NCBI RefSeq assembly: GCF_031143425.1
Contig: NC_090447.1
Coordinates: 22,479,426 to 22,543,425, forward strand
DNA: 64,000 nucleotides
From: Pleurodeles waltl
Taxonomy: Eukaryota; Chordata; Amphibia; Caudata; Salamandridae
Reading direction: 5' to 3'
Below the pieces are notes generated by a model. It did not search any database, was not told the origin of the DNA, and saw only the letters and a program-made list of their open reading frames with translations. Shown here piece after piece: positions 44,590 to 55,989 of this stretch (positions are counted from its first letter, which is position 1; each line of letters starts with the position of its first letter). The translations under genes and the position numbers were made by a program.

Positions 44590-45042
44590 TCAAATACCCC
44601 AATCTGCATAGTGTTCTTATATTTCTTGGTCCAGATTGGAATCTGCACTGCTTGGCTGGTGAAGTCTTCTCCATTTCCAGAACTCAACATGAAGTTGTAC
44701 AATGGTAAAATCATTTTTTAGTGTAACAAAGGAGACACTATCTTCTGCTATGCAGGGATACATGAGCCTCGGGCCACAGTCAGCTTTATGGTGGCCTTTC
44801 TCTCATGGAATCTCCCTGGAAGCTTCAACGAGGCCAAGCAGATCACCTTCAGTATGCTGCTGTTTGTCGGTGTGTGGCTCTCCTTCATCCCGGTGTACCT
44901 GAGCACACGGGGAAAGTACATGGTGGCAGTGGAGGTGTTTGCCATTCAATGCTCCAGCGCTGGACTGCTCGGGTGTATATTCTTTCCAAAGTGTTATATC
45001 ATTCTAAAAATAAAAGAGAATGTTATTGAACGTGAGTGTTGA
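44590..45042 (+). pseudogene. Broken vomeronasal type-2 receptor (V2R, family C GPCR) fragment
   Basis: In one frame the sequence reads LVQIGICTAWLVKSSPFPEL (end of TM4 and second extracellular loop), NMKLYNGKIIF, a TAG stop at 44719-44721, [11 protein letters not shown], then [20 protein letters not shown] (end of TM5 and loop 3), [20 protein letters not shown] (TM6), [13 protein letters not shown] and [18 protein letters not shown] (TM7), ending at a natural stop (TGA 45040-45042). This order is diagnostic of V2R pheromone receptors. In them one large exon encodes all seven helices, and the stop sits where family members have Glu (GAG to TAG). The TM5 stretch around 44750-44775 is about 6 bases short and garbled, consistent with compensating indels. 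TM1-TM3 and the ligand-binding domain are absent; sequence left of 44590 is foldback repeat. It is a 5'-truncated pseudogene with an otherwise well preserved C-terminal end, so decay seems fairly recent. Confidence 0.88.
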
Positions 45043-45339
45043 ATACTGGAAAGGAAAAGAGTTTAAAAATGGATAAGCAGTGGTGAGCGGGAATAATTCT
45101 TTGAACTAAAATGTGAATTGGATATTCTTTGTTTCAGTTCTACAAAGATTTGGTTAAACTGATCAGACCTACTATATTATAATTTTTGTTATTATAGACA
45201 TTAATTTTGGACAGAAGACGATCCCATCTCTTTCTCCCCTTCCTTTCGTTTAGTCCTTTTCAAACATTTGTGAATTGGGTTTACTGCCATCATTAATGTC
45301 TGCCCAGTATGTAAAGTGTGCAAATTTTGTTAAAATTGA
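45043..45339. other. Possible 3' UTR or flank of the V2R relic
   Basis: AT-rich sequence with no repeat signature. It could be the original gene's 3' flank carried along with the relic. No AATAAA directly after the stop was fixed with confidence. Confidence 0.35.
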
Positions 45340-45780
45340 GGGCCATATTTATCAACATTTCATACAATGCAGCAAGCCACCATGCTGCGCTGCGTGACAG
45401 GGAGGGAGCAGGAATGCACCGTATTTAACATTATATGGCACATTCCTTCTCACTGCCTGTGCTGATGAACAAACTGCTGCCTAGAGCCAACGCAGGCACC
45501 CTTGCACCATAGTGCAAGGGTTCCTGCATTACAAGCAGGATTGTGTTTGTGCAGGGACAGACACATTCCTGCACAAAAACAACCCTCTAAGGCTTTTTTC
45601 TCTTTCTATGTGTGCTGCCGAATAGAAAGAATGCCGCACACATAGAAAGAGGAAAAACGAGTAGAAAGAAAGATATTTTTTCCTCATTACTCCTCCCCTG
45701 CGGAGGCATAGCTTTCTTAAGCATTCCCAGGTCAACCAGTACAGGTAAATCTGGTAATAATGCAGAATCCATGGGTGGAT
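45340..45780. mobile_element. Foldback element, right of the V2R relic
   Basis: It contains GGGCCATATTTATCAACATTT, GCAGCAAGCCACCATGCTGCG, TGCAAGGGTTCCTGCATTAC, the hairpin AGGATTGTGTTTGTGCAGG / CCTGCACAAAAACAACCCT (45537-45586) and a second inverted pair, CTTTCTATGTGTGCTGCCG / GCCGCACACATAGAAAGAG. It is a direct-orientation relative of the element at 44290-44588. Confidence 0.7.
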
Positions 45781-45889
45781 GTGTGGGAGCACCCTGCTAT
45801 GTAAACTTTAATGACAGTCATCCATTTACTTGCTATTTAAGCCATTACAACATGTCAAACTACACCACTGTTGGCCAGGACTGTGCAAT

Positions 45890-46241
45890 GTTATATTAAT
45901 CACCTTTTATCTGATACAGAAGAGATCTCTGCTCAGAAAAGTATATAAAAAAATAAAAATATATTTAACTCAAAAATAAATGTTTAACTATTTTTATACT
46001 AAATATTATTATAAATGAATTTATTTTGAACATAGAACAAAAAAAATGCTCCGGCACTATAATCTCAATTTTCAAACAAATCTTTAATTGATGGAAATAT
46101 ATTAAATGAAATAAAAATTAATTTTCTGCGGTTTACTTTAAAAAAATAAATGCCATTAAAAAAATATGTTTTTTATTACAAATTATTGTTAAGTATTTCT
46201 AAATTCAAAATAAGGCATTAAAATATTTTATAATTAAATAA
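45890..46241. other. Very AT-rich stretch
   Basis: About 350 bp of A/T runs (AAAAAAATAAATGCC, TTTTTATTACAAATTATTG). No coding sequence. It leads into the shared flank of the second family-B block. Confidence 0.6.
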
Positions 46242-48812
46242 CAAATATGTACTCATTTATATTTTTATATATTTTAAATAATTTAATTTAACTTTATTAT
46301 ATATGGGTATTCATTTGATTTCATAACCTCCATTATTTATTTGCAGTAACAGTGGTTGACCATGTGTGGTGCTAGACTCTTTTGTTTTGGTTATTGTAGG
46401 AAGCTGGCTCTCTATACAGTGTACAAAAATGATATGCACTGTGTATAGAGTACGTGCAACCTCACCATGGTTTACAGAGGTAAAAACTAGACCACCTAAT
46501 ACTCTAATTCTTATGGTACCTTGGTGGAGCAGTTAGGCTAATCTTGGAGATTTGCTAAACATTTGTTGTATTGACAATATCAATAAAATGAGACACATGC
46601 ATTCAAAAGAATAACGCAAGACCAATTTATAAAAATACTTCTGATTTTTAAACATTTTTAAGACCAAGATCATAAAAATCGGGCAAGTAAATTTAAAGTT
46701 ATGATTTTTCAAAGTTTAGAAAGTGTCCTGTTTCTGTGTGTAATTACGCTGCATATGAATAAAAGGGAGAAAACTTTAAAAATGCATATAAAATCAGGCA
46801 GTGCATTTACAAATGTCTCCTTTCGTTTGCAGGTCAAAGTCATTGGTGGGCTCTATGGACCAGCTGGAGAAGTTCGGGCGATTTCCATTTTACAGAGGAT
46901 CACTGCGGGGGACCTCTTGGAAAAGCACTGCACAGGTGGACTTCAAGGTGAGTCCGGTAGGTCCCCTTGAAGTGTCAAGGTCTCAAAAGGTGGGGGACCC
47001 CTAGAACACAGCTGAATGTTCTGTGAAGGAACCAGGGAGGCTGGGTGCAGGGCGAATTGTGAGCCAAGAGCTGCATGCAAAGGTGCCCCTTGAAGCAGGA
47101 GGTAGGTCACTTTGAGGATTGGTTGCAGGTCAGCAGGAATACTGTTGTGGGTGATTCTGGTGTTTCTGAAGTTCCTTGACCGGCTTCCTCCTGGTCATTT
47201 TGGAGTCCAGAGTGGACTGTCCTTTTGGGTGTCCCATGTTGGGGGTCTGACTATTGCCTAGTTCAGCCACTGGAGGCCACAGTGCCACCAAACTAGAAAC
47301 AGTTGCAGGATTTGTCCTCTGGGTTGGTCGGGTGAAAATTGGTCTAGCTGCGGTGTCCGGTTCATTGGTCAGCAGCCAGTCAGTCAACTGGACTTCACTG
47401 GCTTTTGGGTCTTTGTTGCAAAAGAGTGATGCTTCACTCTGGAAGGATGTATTCTGCAGTTTTCAGAACAGTGGCGGTCCTATGGGGTTTGTAGAGTTCA
47501 TCTGATGTCTGAGCATCCCCTCAGCAGTGATTGCTGAGCCCTGGGTGCAGCAGGCAGGGTTTGGAACCTTTTTCTTGGTGTAGCAGGACTTCAAATCTCG
47601 AGCCTTGGACTTCTATGTTCTTGGTCTTCTTGTGTCCTTGGAATCTGATCTGCAGGACTGGAGGTTCCCACTAAATACTGCATTTAGGGGGCGTTTAGGG
47701 GAATACCTAGTAGTGACCAATGTGTCATCTGCTTTAGGGTGGCTATACACATTATGTGACCACTTCCTGTGGGCAGAGGTCACTTCCCTATACCTCATTG
47801 ACTATTTTCCTAGAATGCAAGATGGAGGAAAATAAAATGGAGGGGTCACCTTGCATGCAACATCCTATGACTGGTGCAAGTTGGGGGTGGCCACTCCTCC
47901 TATCCTTTGGGAATTTCCCCACCGTTACTCCTGACAAAAGTTGGGGTTTACAATGAGGTGGCCATCTGCTGCCAGCGGCATGCCTGGGGGTTGAGTTTCA
48001 AAGGCTGTAAGTACTTTGAGGTTCCCCAGCAGGGAAGTGCACATTCCTGGGGGAGGAGGTTTAACACCTCCACCCATGATGGGCTTTGTTCCTGAACCCA
48101 GAGATCAGGGACACACCCCAGGGTTCCAGAATCTTGTCTTGTGGTGGCAGGCTGGTTGTGACTGTCCAGCAACCATGTTAGGGTTAGTTAGCTTTGCAAG
48201 GGTCATCTCTAAGGCAGCCCCTGGGTACATTTTGCAATAAATACTGGTACCAGTTTGGATTTATCATTCTGAGTTGTTTGATGTCAAACATCCCAGGGTT
48301 CAGAGTGGCCATCTTGTAGTGGTGAAACTCGTACTGACCAGTGTCCAGCACATGCATTTAAAATGGCTGCTCTGTTCACTTACTATGTCACAGGTTTCGC
48401 AAGGACACTGTAGGGCCATAATGCTCAAGCATCTATGCCCACAAATACAGCAAAGTCCACCCTGCCTTAGGGCTGGAATGCTTGCCAGAGGGGTGACCTG
48501 CCTATACTTCAAGCAGTGTATTGTGGACAGGGCACACAGGCTGTGTGCCATGTCGACTTTGCATTTTAGCACACCACGACACTCAGCCTGCAATGGCAGT
48601 GCTTGATGGATCTGGATGCATGTCCCTGAGGGTGGCACAATCTGTGCTTCTGCCCTCAGGGGGCCTAGCCTTAGCACCCTATGCCCAGGATACCTAAGCA
48701 CCATTTACTAGGGACTTACAGTGGCAGCTGAAGGTGTTGCCAATTGTATCATTTTGTTTGCAATTTTAGGGTAAGAACACTGGCACTGGTGACCTGGTTA
48801 GCAGGACTCATA
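46242..48812 (-). mobile_element. Family-B LTR plus shared 5' flank, copy 2
   Basis: The flank AACAAATATGTACTC...TTTGCAGTAACAGTGG...GGTTAT precedes TGTAGGAAGCTGGC at 46395, exactly as at 24843-25000. The LTR is collinear with the copy at 25000 until CTGGTTAGCAGGA at about 48812, where both lose similarity. No open frame is recognised as a gene. Confidence 0.75.
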
Positions 48813-49343
48813 TTGGCATAGTGACGACATGTGCTCTGTGAAGAGCTTAGAGCTGAGCGACATTGCCGCTGCCCCTGGAGACGCGGTGCTTTAAATACGA
48901 CGCATGTGGCTTACGGACCGCAGGGAAGACGAAGACCCGCGGAGTGCCATAACTCGATTGCTGGGATATAGATGTGGCCCAATTAAGGTGAGAGGTGCGC
49001 CTCCGTTGGTGCAACTGACGCAGGAGGGCTCTTCTGTCCCCATATCTTGAAAGCAGGGATTATGCCCCTTGATGTTGTTGAATTATCGCTTGTCAGAGGT
49101 ATGCACAATGTGACTGAGTGCTACGGCGGTTCTGTGGTGAAGAGAGGGCTCGCTAATCCTGATTTCTACTTCCCATAAGCGAATCTCATGTTATATGGTG
49201 GTTGAACTTCTAGAGTCTTACCGGCAGCAGAAGGGGATACGCAATAAGAGCTCTAAGACTATTGCATGAGGGGAGACTTACTACCCAGGGGCCTTATTCT
49301 ATATGGAATGCAATTGTTGCACTGGTGGGTGAGAACTCTGCAT
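48813..49343. other. GC-richer unassigned segment, possible L1 5' part
   Basis: It is richer in CpG (GACGCGGTGC, AAATACGACGC, GAAGACCCGCGG) than its surroundings. TGCAT at its end (49339-49343) pairs as a TSD with TGCTT after the family-D LTR, so it was joined to the L1 3' end at 51960 before the LTR inserted. It may be the 5' UTR of an internally deleted L1; low certainty. Confidence 0.35.
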
Positions 49344-51954
49344 TCTAGGAAAGTAGCATCTTTCTAGCTTGGTTATCTCCCCTTTTGACCTGTTTGTCAG
49401 TGTATTTTACTGTGTCTACTGGGATTCGGATAATCAGGACCCCAAACGTTATGTTCTCTCTCTTAAAATTATGGCTGTTGCATTCTGTTAACTCAGTATT
49501 TCACCCAAATTTGGCATACTAGTGCACCCTCATAAGTCCCTAGTATATGGTACCTAAATACCGAGGGCATTGGGGTTCCAGGGTATCCCTATGGGCTGAA
49601 ACATTTCTGGTGCCACCCATAGGGAGCCCCTGCAAAGGCTTCTACAGGACTGCCATTTTATGTGTGTACTGGACATAGGTCACTACTTATGTCCAGCTAC
49701 ATAATGGTAACTCCGAACATAGGCATGTTTGGTATCAAACATGCTGGAATCATACCCCAAGGCTTCTGCAAGCATTGGTTGTAAGATTCCATGCACTCTG
49801 GGGGCTCCTTAGAGGGTCCCCAGTATTACCATTGCAGCCTTCTGAGGGTTCCCGGGCAGCCCCATCTCCTGCCACCTCTCCAACAGGTTTATGCCCTCCT
49901 GTTTCTTGAGCTGCTCAAGCCCAGGAAGTCAGAGCAAAGGATTTGGAAATAGGTGTTATAGGCTTGGGAGGGGTAGCCTTCCCAAGCCACTGGAAATGCT
50001 TCTTGCTTAATGCAGTCTACACCGGTTCAGGAACCCCCAGTCCCTGCTCTAGTGTGAAACTGGACAAAGGAAAGTGGAGTGACAACTCCCCTGTCCATCA
50101 CCACCGCATGGATGGTGCTCAGAGCTCCTCCAGAGTGTCCCTGGGTTTTGCCATCTTGGATTCCAAGTTGACAGGGCACTCTAGGAGCATCTGAGTGTCC
50201 AGTGCCATCAGGTGATGTCAGAGCCCTCCCCTGATAGGTGCGTACCTGTTTTGCTAACCAATCCCCCTTTTAGGGCTATTTAGGGTCTCTCTCTTGGGTG
50301 GTTCTTCAGATTCAGATTGCAAGACTCCAGCAGGAATCCTCTGCATCCTTTACTTCACCTTCTTACTGAAGAAACTGCATCTGGACCCCCCAGGAACTCT
50401 ACAAACTGCAACAAAGAAGCAAAGACGAATTCTGCAACATTGTACCTTCAGCTCCTACCAGCAACTGCAACGTTTTCCCAGTCGTGCATCCTTAGAGGAC
50501 AGCCTGTGTTCAGCCTGCACGAGAAGAACAAATGAATCTCCCTTGGAGTGAAGGAGTCCCTCCCCTGCTTCAGCATTCACCTCTCTACATTGATGACTGG
50601 CTGCGTGGATCCCCTCTCCTGACGAGCTGCGTGAATCCTGCATCACAGGTGGTGGACTGAAGTGGTCCCAACGGCCCTGACGTCTTACTGTCCAACTTTG
50701 GTGTAGGTAAGAGCCTGCCTCCCCAAGCAAGACAGTACCCCGTGCACCGCATGTTTTGCAGTTGCTAAAGCTTGTTGGCATCCTTCCACAAAGTTCTTCA
50801 TGCACCATGCAGCTCCGGCTCCCAACACTCTATCCTGTGATGCACAGCTTCCTGCGTGGTTCACCAGCAGCGTGCGATTCTTTGTTGTAGTGCTGAGTGG
50901 GCTTCCTTTTGTACCTTCTTTGTCCCCGTACTGTGAGACTCCTGTGCACGCTGCCTGGTCTTCAGAGAGCTCCCTGAGTTGCTGTGAGCCCCCTCTGACT
51001 CCCTCTCCTGGGTAAAGTCCACCAGGTCGCTCCTGGTCCCGGGCAGCGCCATTATTCGCTAACCTCAAGCTTTGCGTGTGCCAAGGCTTGTTGGCAGAAT
51101 CCAGTGACGCAAACCAGACTGCAATCATCCATCCGGCGTGCGACATCATCTGCACCAACCTGGAACCCGCATCCATCATCTTGTGTGCATTACTGACTGT
51201 TGTTCTTCACCGGCGGTTCTTCTTTAGCACCTTCATCCGGGTTAGCAGGGGCTCCTGTTCTCCCTAGACTCTTCTGTGCTTCTTGGACTTGGTCCCGTTC
51301 TTCCACAGGTCTTCAGGTCCAGGAACAGGTATCTTGCAGTCTCTTCTGGTTCTTGCATTATCTTTTTTCTTGTGTTCTTGTGTGCTCTAAGAAAGTTACT
51401 GTGATTTACTCCTGCTTTCCTGGGCTCTGAGGTGGGTTCTAGTACCTACCTTTGGTGTTTTCTAATACTCCCAGCACCCCTCTACACACTACACTTGCCT
51501 AGGTGGAAACTAACATTTGCATTCCACTTTCTTAGTATATTTTTTTGTGTTCCCTCTAGGCCCATTTCAAACTATTGTGATTTTCACTATTTGCACTGTT
51601 TCCTAACAGTTTTTACAGCTATTTCTGCATATTAGTGTATATAATTTGTATATTACTTACCTCTTAAGGGAGTATAGTGTCTATGGTATTTTTGGCATTT
51701 GTGTCACCAAAATAAACTACCTTTATTTTTGTCACACTGAGTATTTTCTTTCAGGTGTGTGAGTACTGTGTGACTAACGTGGTATTGCATAGCTTTGGAT
51801 GCCTCCTAGATAAGCCTTTGCTGCTCAGTTACAGCTACCCCTAGAGAGCCTGGCTTCTAGACACTGCCTACAGTTCACTAGTAAGGGATAACTGGACCCG
51901 GTATAAGGTGTAAATATCATAGGTACCCATTACAAACCAGGCCAGCCTCCTACC
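49344..51954 (+). mobile_element. Solo LTR, 2.6 kb (family D)
   Basis: Its ends, TCTAGGAAAGTAGC and AGGCCAGCCTCCTACC, are one mutation each from TG...CA. The flanks TGCAT (49339-49343) and TGCTT (51955-51959) agree at 4 of 5 positions. It is collinear in reverse with 32146-35016. AAAATAAACTACCTTTATTTT (51705-51727), near the 3' end, supplies the polyadenylation signal and sets the strand. The minus frame 50685-51179 and others are LTR sequence without recognised product. Confidence 0.82.
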
Positions 51955-51959
51955 TGCTT

Positions 51960-52770
51960 CCCGCTTCAACTTATCTGGGGACAGGTCATGTCAATTAGAA
52001 GTGAAATATCTGGTCATGCATTATTATATACTCCGGATACCTGCATACTGGAAGCAAGATCACATGCAACTTCAGACAAGCACAAACACAAATTTATTGA
52101 TCTAGCTTTTATTTTCTATAAATGCCAAATAGTGATGCATTGGAGAGCATCATCGGCCCCCAGTGTGGGGGAGTGGCTGAGATTGCTCCTGCTATGGACA
52201 CGAGCTGAAGCTAATTATTATCTGAATTTAAAACTACATGGAATTCTAGTTAAAGGAGGGGACTGTTGGGATTTATTTGTACTAAAGGTGGAAGCAAAAA
52301 ACTATGAACGTCTCCCTTGAATATATTCATCTGGATGTGTCACTTTAATTATCCTGAAATAGACATCATTTCATTGCAGGCTATGTGTTTAACATGGGAG
52401 ATTGGATGAACCTGAACGATGCTAAGTGTCGAATTGAATGATGTTTTACTTCGCTGAATGTCCCTTAACTAAACTGTATTACATCCCTTATAACCCACCT
52501 GTTGAACTGAAGATGTGTCTATGGGGCTCTGTCATAGGATGCATGTAGGTACTCTGTGGTATATGTAACACTGGGGGAAATGGCTCTTTCTCTCTGTCTT
52601 CTCTCTCTTCTTCTAACTTTGTCCAATGACTGTATTCTTTCATTGGGTCTGTGATCCACTACCCACAGGAGTGGTGGGTGTCACGTTACTCCAAGCAATT
52701 ATGACTATACAAAATGTTACTATGACCCATGACTTGTTTATTGTTTTAATGAAAATATATATAAAAAAAA
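51960..52770 (+). mobile_element. L1 LINE 3' end with ORF2 C-terminus
   Basis: Codons up to the TGA at 52318-52320 read KHKHKFIDLAFIFYKCQIVM, then HWRASSAPSVGEWLRLLLLW and TRAEANYYLNLKLHG, which match the last segment of vertebrate L1 ORF2 (the post-RT W...W region). About 430 bp of 3' UTR and a tail AAAATATATATAAAAAAAA (52751-52769) follow. Only about 110 residues of ORF2 remain, and several substitutions suggest an old copy. The strand and tail fit target-primed insertion. Confidence 0.72.
51988..52320 (+). pseudogene. L1 ORF2 C-terminal remnant
   Basis: This is the coding part of the L1 fragment, 110 codons with no internal stop from 51988. There is no RT or endonuclease motif; those domains would lie upstream and are absent. 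The first ~25 residues are not clearly L1. Confidence 0.65.
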
Positions 52771-52841
52771 GGTTTGTTCCATGCATGTACAACATTGTGT
52801 GTTGCAAGCGCAACGCAAACCGGGTCATAAATATCCCCCTG

Positions 52842-53903
52842 TGGGTCTAGGGATACCAAGGCCACCCCCCCCTACCACCACCACAGGGTTGTTGTTATTC
52901 CCTGTGGCTGCTAGGTTGGTACTTCAAAACTCAGTTTTTAAACTTGGAATACAAATGACTCATTCACAAACGCAGGCCAACTCCCCTTGATTTTCCAAAT
53001 CAAAATACTTCCATTGAAAAATATAAATGTATTGCAACTAATTCTTTGTAATGTTTTGCCTGCCAGTGACCTTTGTTTTGGTTTGTCACTTTGGATCAAT
53101 ATGTGTGCTGGGCACAGGCAGGGTCAAGGTTTGTGGCAGGAATGGGGTGCATAGTCCGGGAGAGAGTGCAGCGGGTGCAGTGACTCCGTGGCTGAGGCAA
53201 CAGCTGGCTGTATGTGTTGGTTAGCGACATCCACTGCAACCAGGAGGTCAAGGGAAGGGAAACATTCAGGTTAGGAGTCAAACAAGTATCATTACAGTAA
53301 TGAAAAAGAAAGTGAAAGTGAAGGGAGTCTAAGGATGGAGAATGTCCCAGGTGTGGGGCGTGACAGCCTTGTGTGTACATACCTGTCAAATCACCCGGAG
53401 TGAGACAGATAAGTATCATTAAAGTAATGACACACAAAGTGAAAGTGCTGGGGACAGAAGGGTGAAGAATGGCCCAGGGAGGGGGAGGCAGCTATGTGTA
53501 TAAATATCTATCACATCACCTACATTGAGCCAGATAAGTATCATTAAAGGATAAAAGGAATGACACACAAAATGAAAGTGCTGGGAGCCAAAGGATGAAG
53601 AATCTCAGGTGGGGACTGTGAGGCACCTTTGTGGGTACATACCTGTCACATCACCCAAACACATGGAGTTCTGTAGTGCACACTTTTATTCTTCAGAGTG
53701 CATCTGTTGACTACTACATGCATTGAGTCACAAACTTTATCAACCAGACACACCCAAACAATTACTTAATTCTTCTACGGAATCCATCAGGGAAAAGAAG
53801 GGTCCCGCTATACATATTTACAAGACACTACATATCCCCCTCTTACATATACACTTCATAGTTCCTCATTGAGTTGTTGGGGTTCTCGAACCAGTCTTCC
53901 ATA
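52842..53903 (-). mobile_element. Second Gypsy LTR with a stub of pol
   Basis: It is homologous over its length to 29116-30074 (for example GCCTGCCAGTGACCTTTG, GAGAGTGCAGCGGGTGCAGTG). On the minus strand the LTR starts TGTAGTGTCTTGTAAAT after a polypurine tract AAGAGGGGGATA (plus 53833-53844). A short stretch of the pol end (53845-53903) remains. The rest is cut off by a MITE fragment at 53905. The U3 has three or four tandem ~120-bp units (53270-53640). Confidence 0.75.
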
Positions 53904-53904
53904 C

Positions 53905-54028
53905 TTAGGCCCATATTTAAACTTTTTTTGCACTGCATTTGCGTAATTTTTTTACGCAAACGTGGTGCAAACGTACAAAATATAGCTGTATTTTGTAAGT
54001 TTGGGCCACTTTTGCGTCAAAAAATTGA
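53905..54028. mobile_element. MITE fragment with TTTGCGTAA hairpin
   Basis: It begins AGGCCCATATTTAAAC and has TTTGCGTAA-TTTTT-TTACGCAAA (53938-53960), the same hairpin type as the MITEs at 35163 and 39304. It abruptly joins the LTR at about 54029. Confidence 0.6.
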
Positions 54029-55812
54029 CAGCTCTGAGTGGCCAGTGCCAGCAGGTGACATCAGAGACCCCTCCTGATAGGTGCTTACCTTTCTCTGTAG
54101 CCAATCCTCCTCTGAGGGCTATTTAGGGTCTCTCCTGTGGGTATCTCACCAGATAACAAATGCAAGAGCTCACCAGAGTTCCTCTGCACTTCCCTCTTTG
54201 ACTTCTGCCAAGGATCGACCGCTGACTGCTCCAGGACGCCTGGAAAATCGCGACAAAGTAGCAAGAAGACTACCAGCAACATAATAGCGCCTCATCCTTC
54301 CAGCTTTCTCGACTGTTTCCTGGTGGTGCATGCTCTGAGGGCTTTCTGCCCTCACCCTGCACTGAAAGCCAAGAAGAAATCTCCAGTTGGTCGACAGAAT
54401 CTTCCCCCTGCCAACGCAGGCACCAAACTTCTGCATCACCGGTCCTCTGGGTCCCCTCTCATCCTGACAAGCATGGTTCCTGGAACACAGGAGCTGGGTA
54501 CAAGTGTCTCCGACAGTCCAGTGGCTCTTCTGTCCAAATTTGGTGGAGGTAAGTCCTTGACTCCCCACGCCAGACAGTAATCATGTGTACTGCGTGAACT
54601 GCAGCTGCTCGGGCTTTTGTGTTCTTTCGCAAGACTTCCTTTGTGCACAGCTTAGCCCACGTCCCCAGCACTCCGTCCTGCATTGCCCAACTCGCTGAGT
54701 TGGACTCTGACGACGTGGGACCCTCTTTTGTTGTTTTGATTCAACTGTCGTGCTTAGATCTTCTGAACGCCTGTTCAGGTGCTTCTGCGGGTGCTGCCTG
54801 CTTCTGCGTGACCTCTCTGTATTGCTGAGCGCCTCCTCTGTATCCTCCTCCAAGGGTGACCTCCTGGTCCTTCCTGGGTCCTGGCAGCACCCAAAACCTC
54901 CAATCATGACTCTTGCAGCTAGCAAGGCTTGTTTGCGGTCTTTCTGCATGGAAGCAACTCTGCATCCTCCAGCACGCCGTGGGACATCTTCTGACCAAAG
55001 GAGAAGTTCCTGGCACCTTCCGTTGTTGCAGAATCTTTGGCTTCTTCCACCCGGAGGCATCCCTTTTGCACCTTCATCCGGGGTTTAGTGGGCTCCTGCC
55101 CCCTCTGGACACTTGCGTGACTCCTGGACTTGGTCCCCTTCCTTTACAGGTCCTTAGGTCCAGGAATCCGTCTTCAGTGTTTTGCAGTCAGTTGTTGTCC
55201 TTGCAGAATCCCCTATCTCGACTTTACTGTCTTTCTGGGGTAGTAGGGTAACTTTACTCCTACTTTTCAGGGTCTTTGGGTGGGGTATCTTCGACACCCT
55301 TAGTGTTTTCTTACACTCCCAGCAGCCTGCTACACACTACACTAGGCCTGGGGTCCATTTGTGATTCGCATTCCACTTTTGGAGTATATGGTTTGTGTTG
55401 CCCTGAGGCCTATTTTCTCCTATTGCATTCTATTGTGTTCTACAGTGTTTGCAATACTTTTCTAACTGTTACTTACCTGATTTTGGTTGTGTGTGTATAT
55501 TTTGTGTATATTACTTACCTCCTAAGGGAGTATATCCTGTGATATACTTTGGCATATTGTCACTAAAATAAAGTACCTTTATTTTTAGTAACTCTGAGTA
55601 CTGTGTTTTCTTATGATATAGTACTAAGTGATATATGTGGTATGGTAGGAGATTTGCATGTCTCCTAGTTCAGTCTAAGCTGCTCTGCTATAGCTACCTC
55701 TATCAGCCTAAGCTGCTAGAACACCTCTAATCAACAAATAAGGGATAACTAGACGTGGCACAAGGTGTAAGTACCACAAGGTACCCACTATAAGCCAGGC
55801 CAGCCTCCAACA
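54029..55812 (+). mobile_element. 5'-truncated LTR (family E)
   Basis: It matches 57178-59670 from CTCTGAGTGGCCAGTGCCAGCAGG onward and ends AGGCCAGCCTCCAACA, one mutation from CCTACA. The 36-bp satellite begins directly after. AAAATAAAG-TAC-CTTTATTTT lies at 55565-55585. Open frames (minus 54581-55060 and others) are LTR sequence. Confidence 0.78.
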
Positions 55813-55989
55813 CTGAAGCACTACAGTCACACTCCATCAAACCCTGTACTGAAGCACTGCAGACAGACTGCATCAAACCGTTTACTGAAGCCCTGCAGAC
55901 ACACTCCATCAAAGCACTGCGGAGACACTGCATCAAACCCTGCACTGAAGCACTGCAGATACACTGTATCAAAGCACTGCAGACACACT
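55813..55989. repeat. 36-bp satellite, left part
   Basis: About five units of a 36-bp repeat (consensus words GCATCAAACCCTGTACTGAAG and CACTGCAGACACA), some shortened. The array is interrupted at 55990 by an LTR and continues at 59671. Confidence 0.88.

Noticed and set aside
50685..51179. 164-codon minus frame
   Set aside because: Inside the family-D LTR, antisense to it; not conserved in the copy at 32146-35016.
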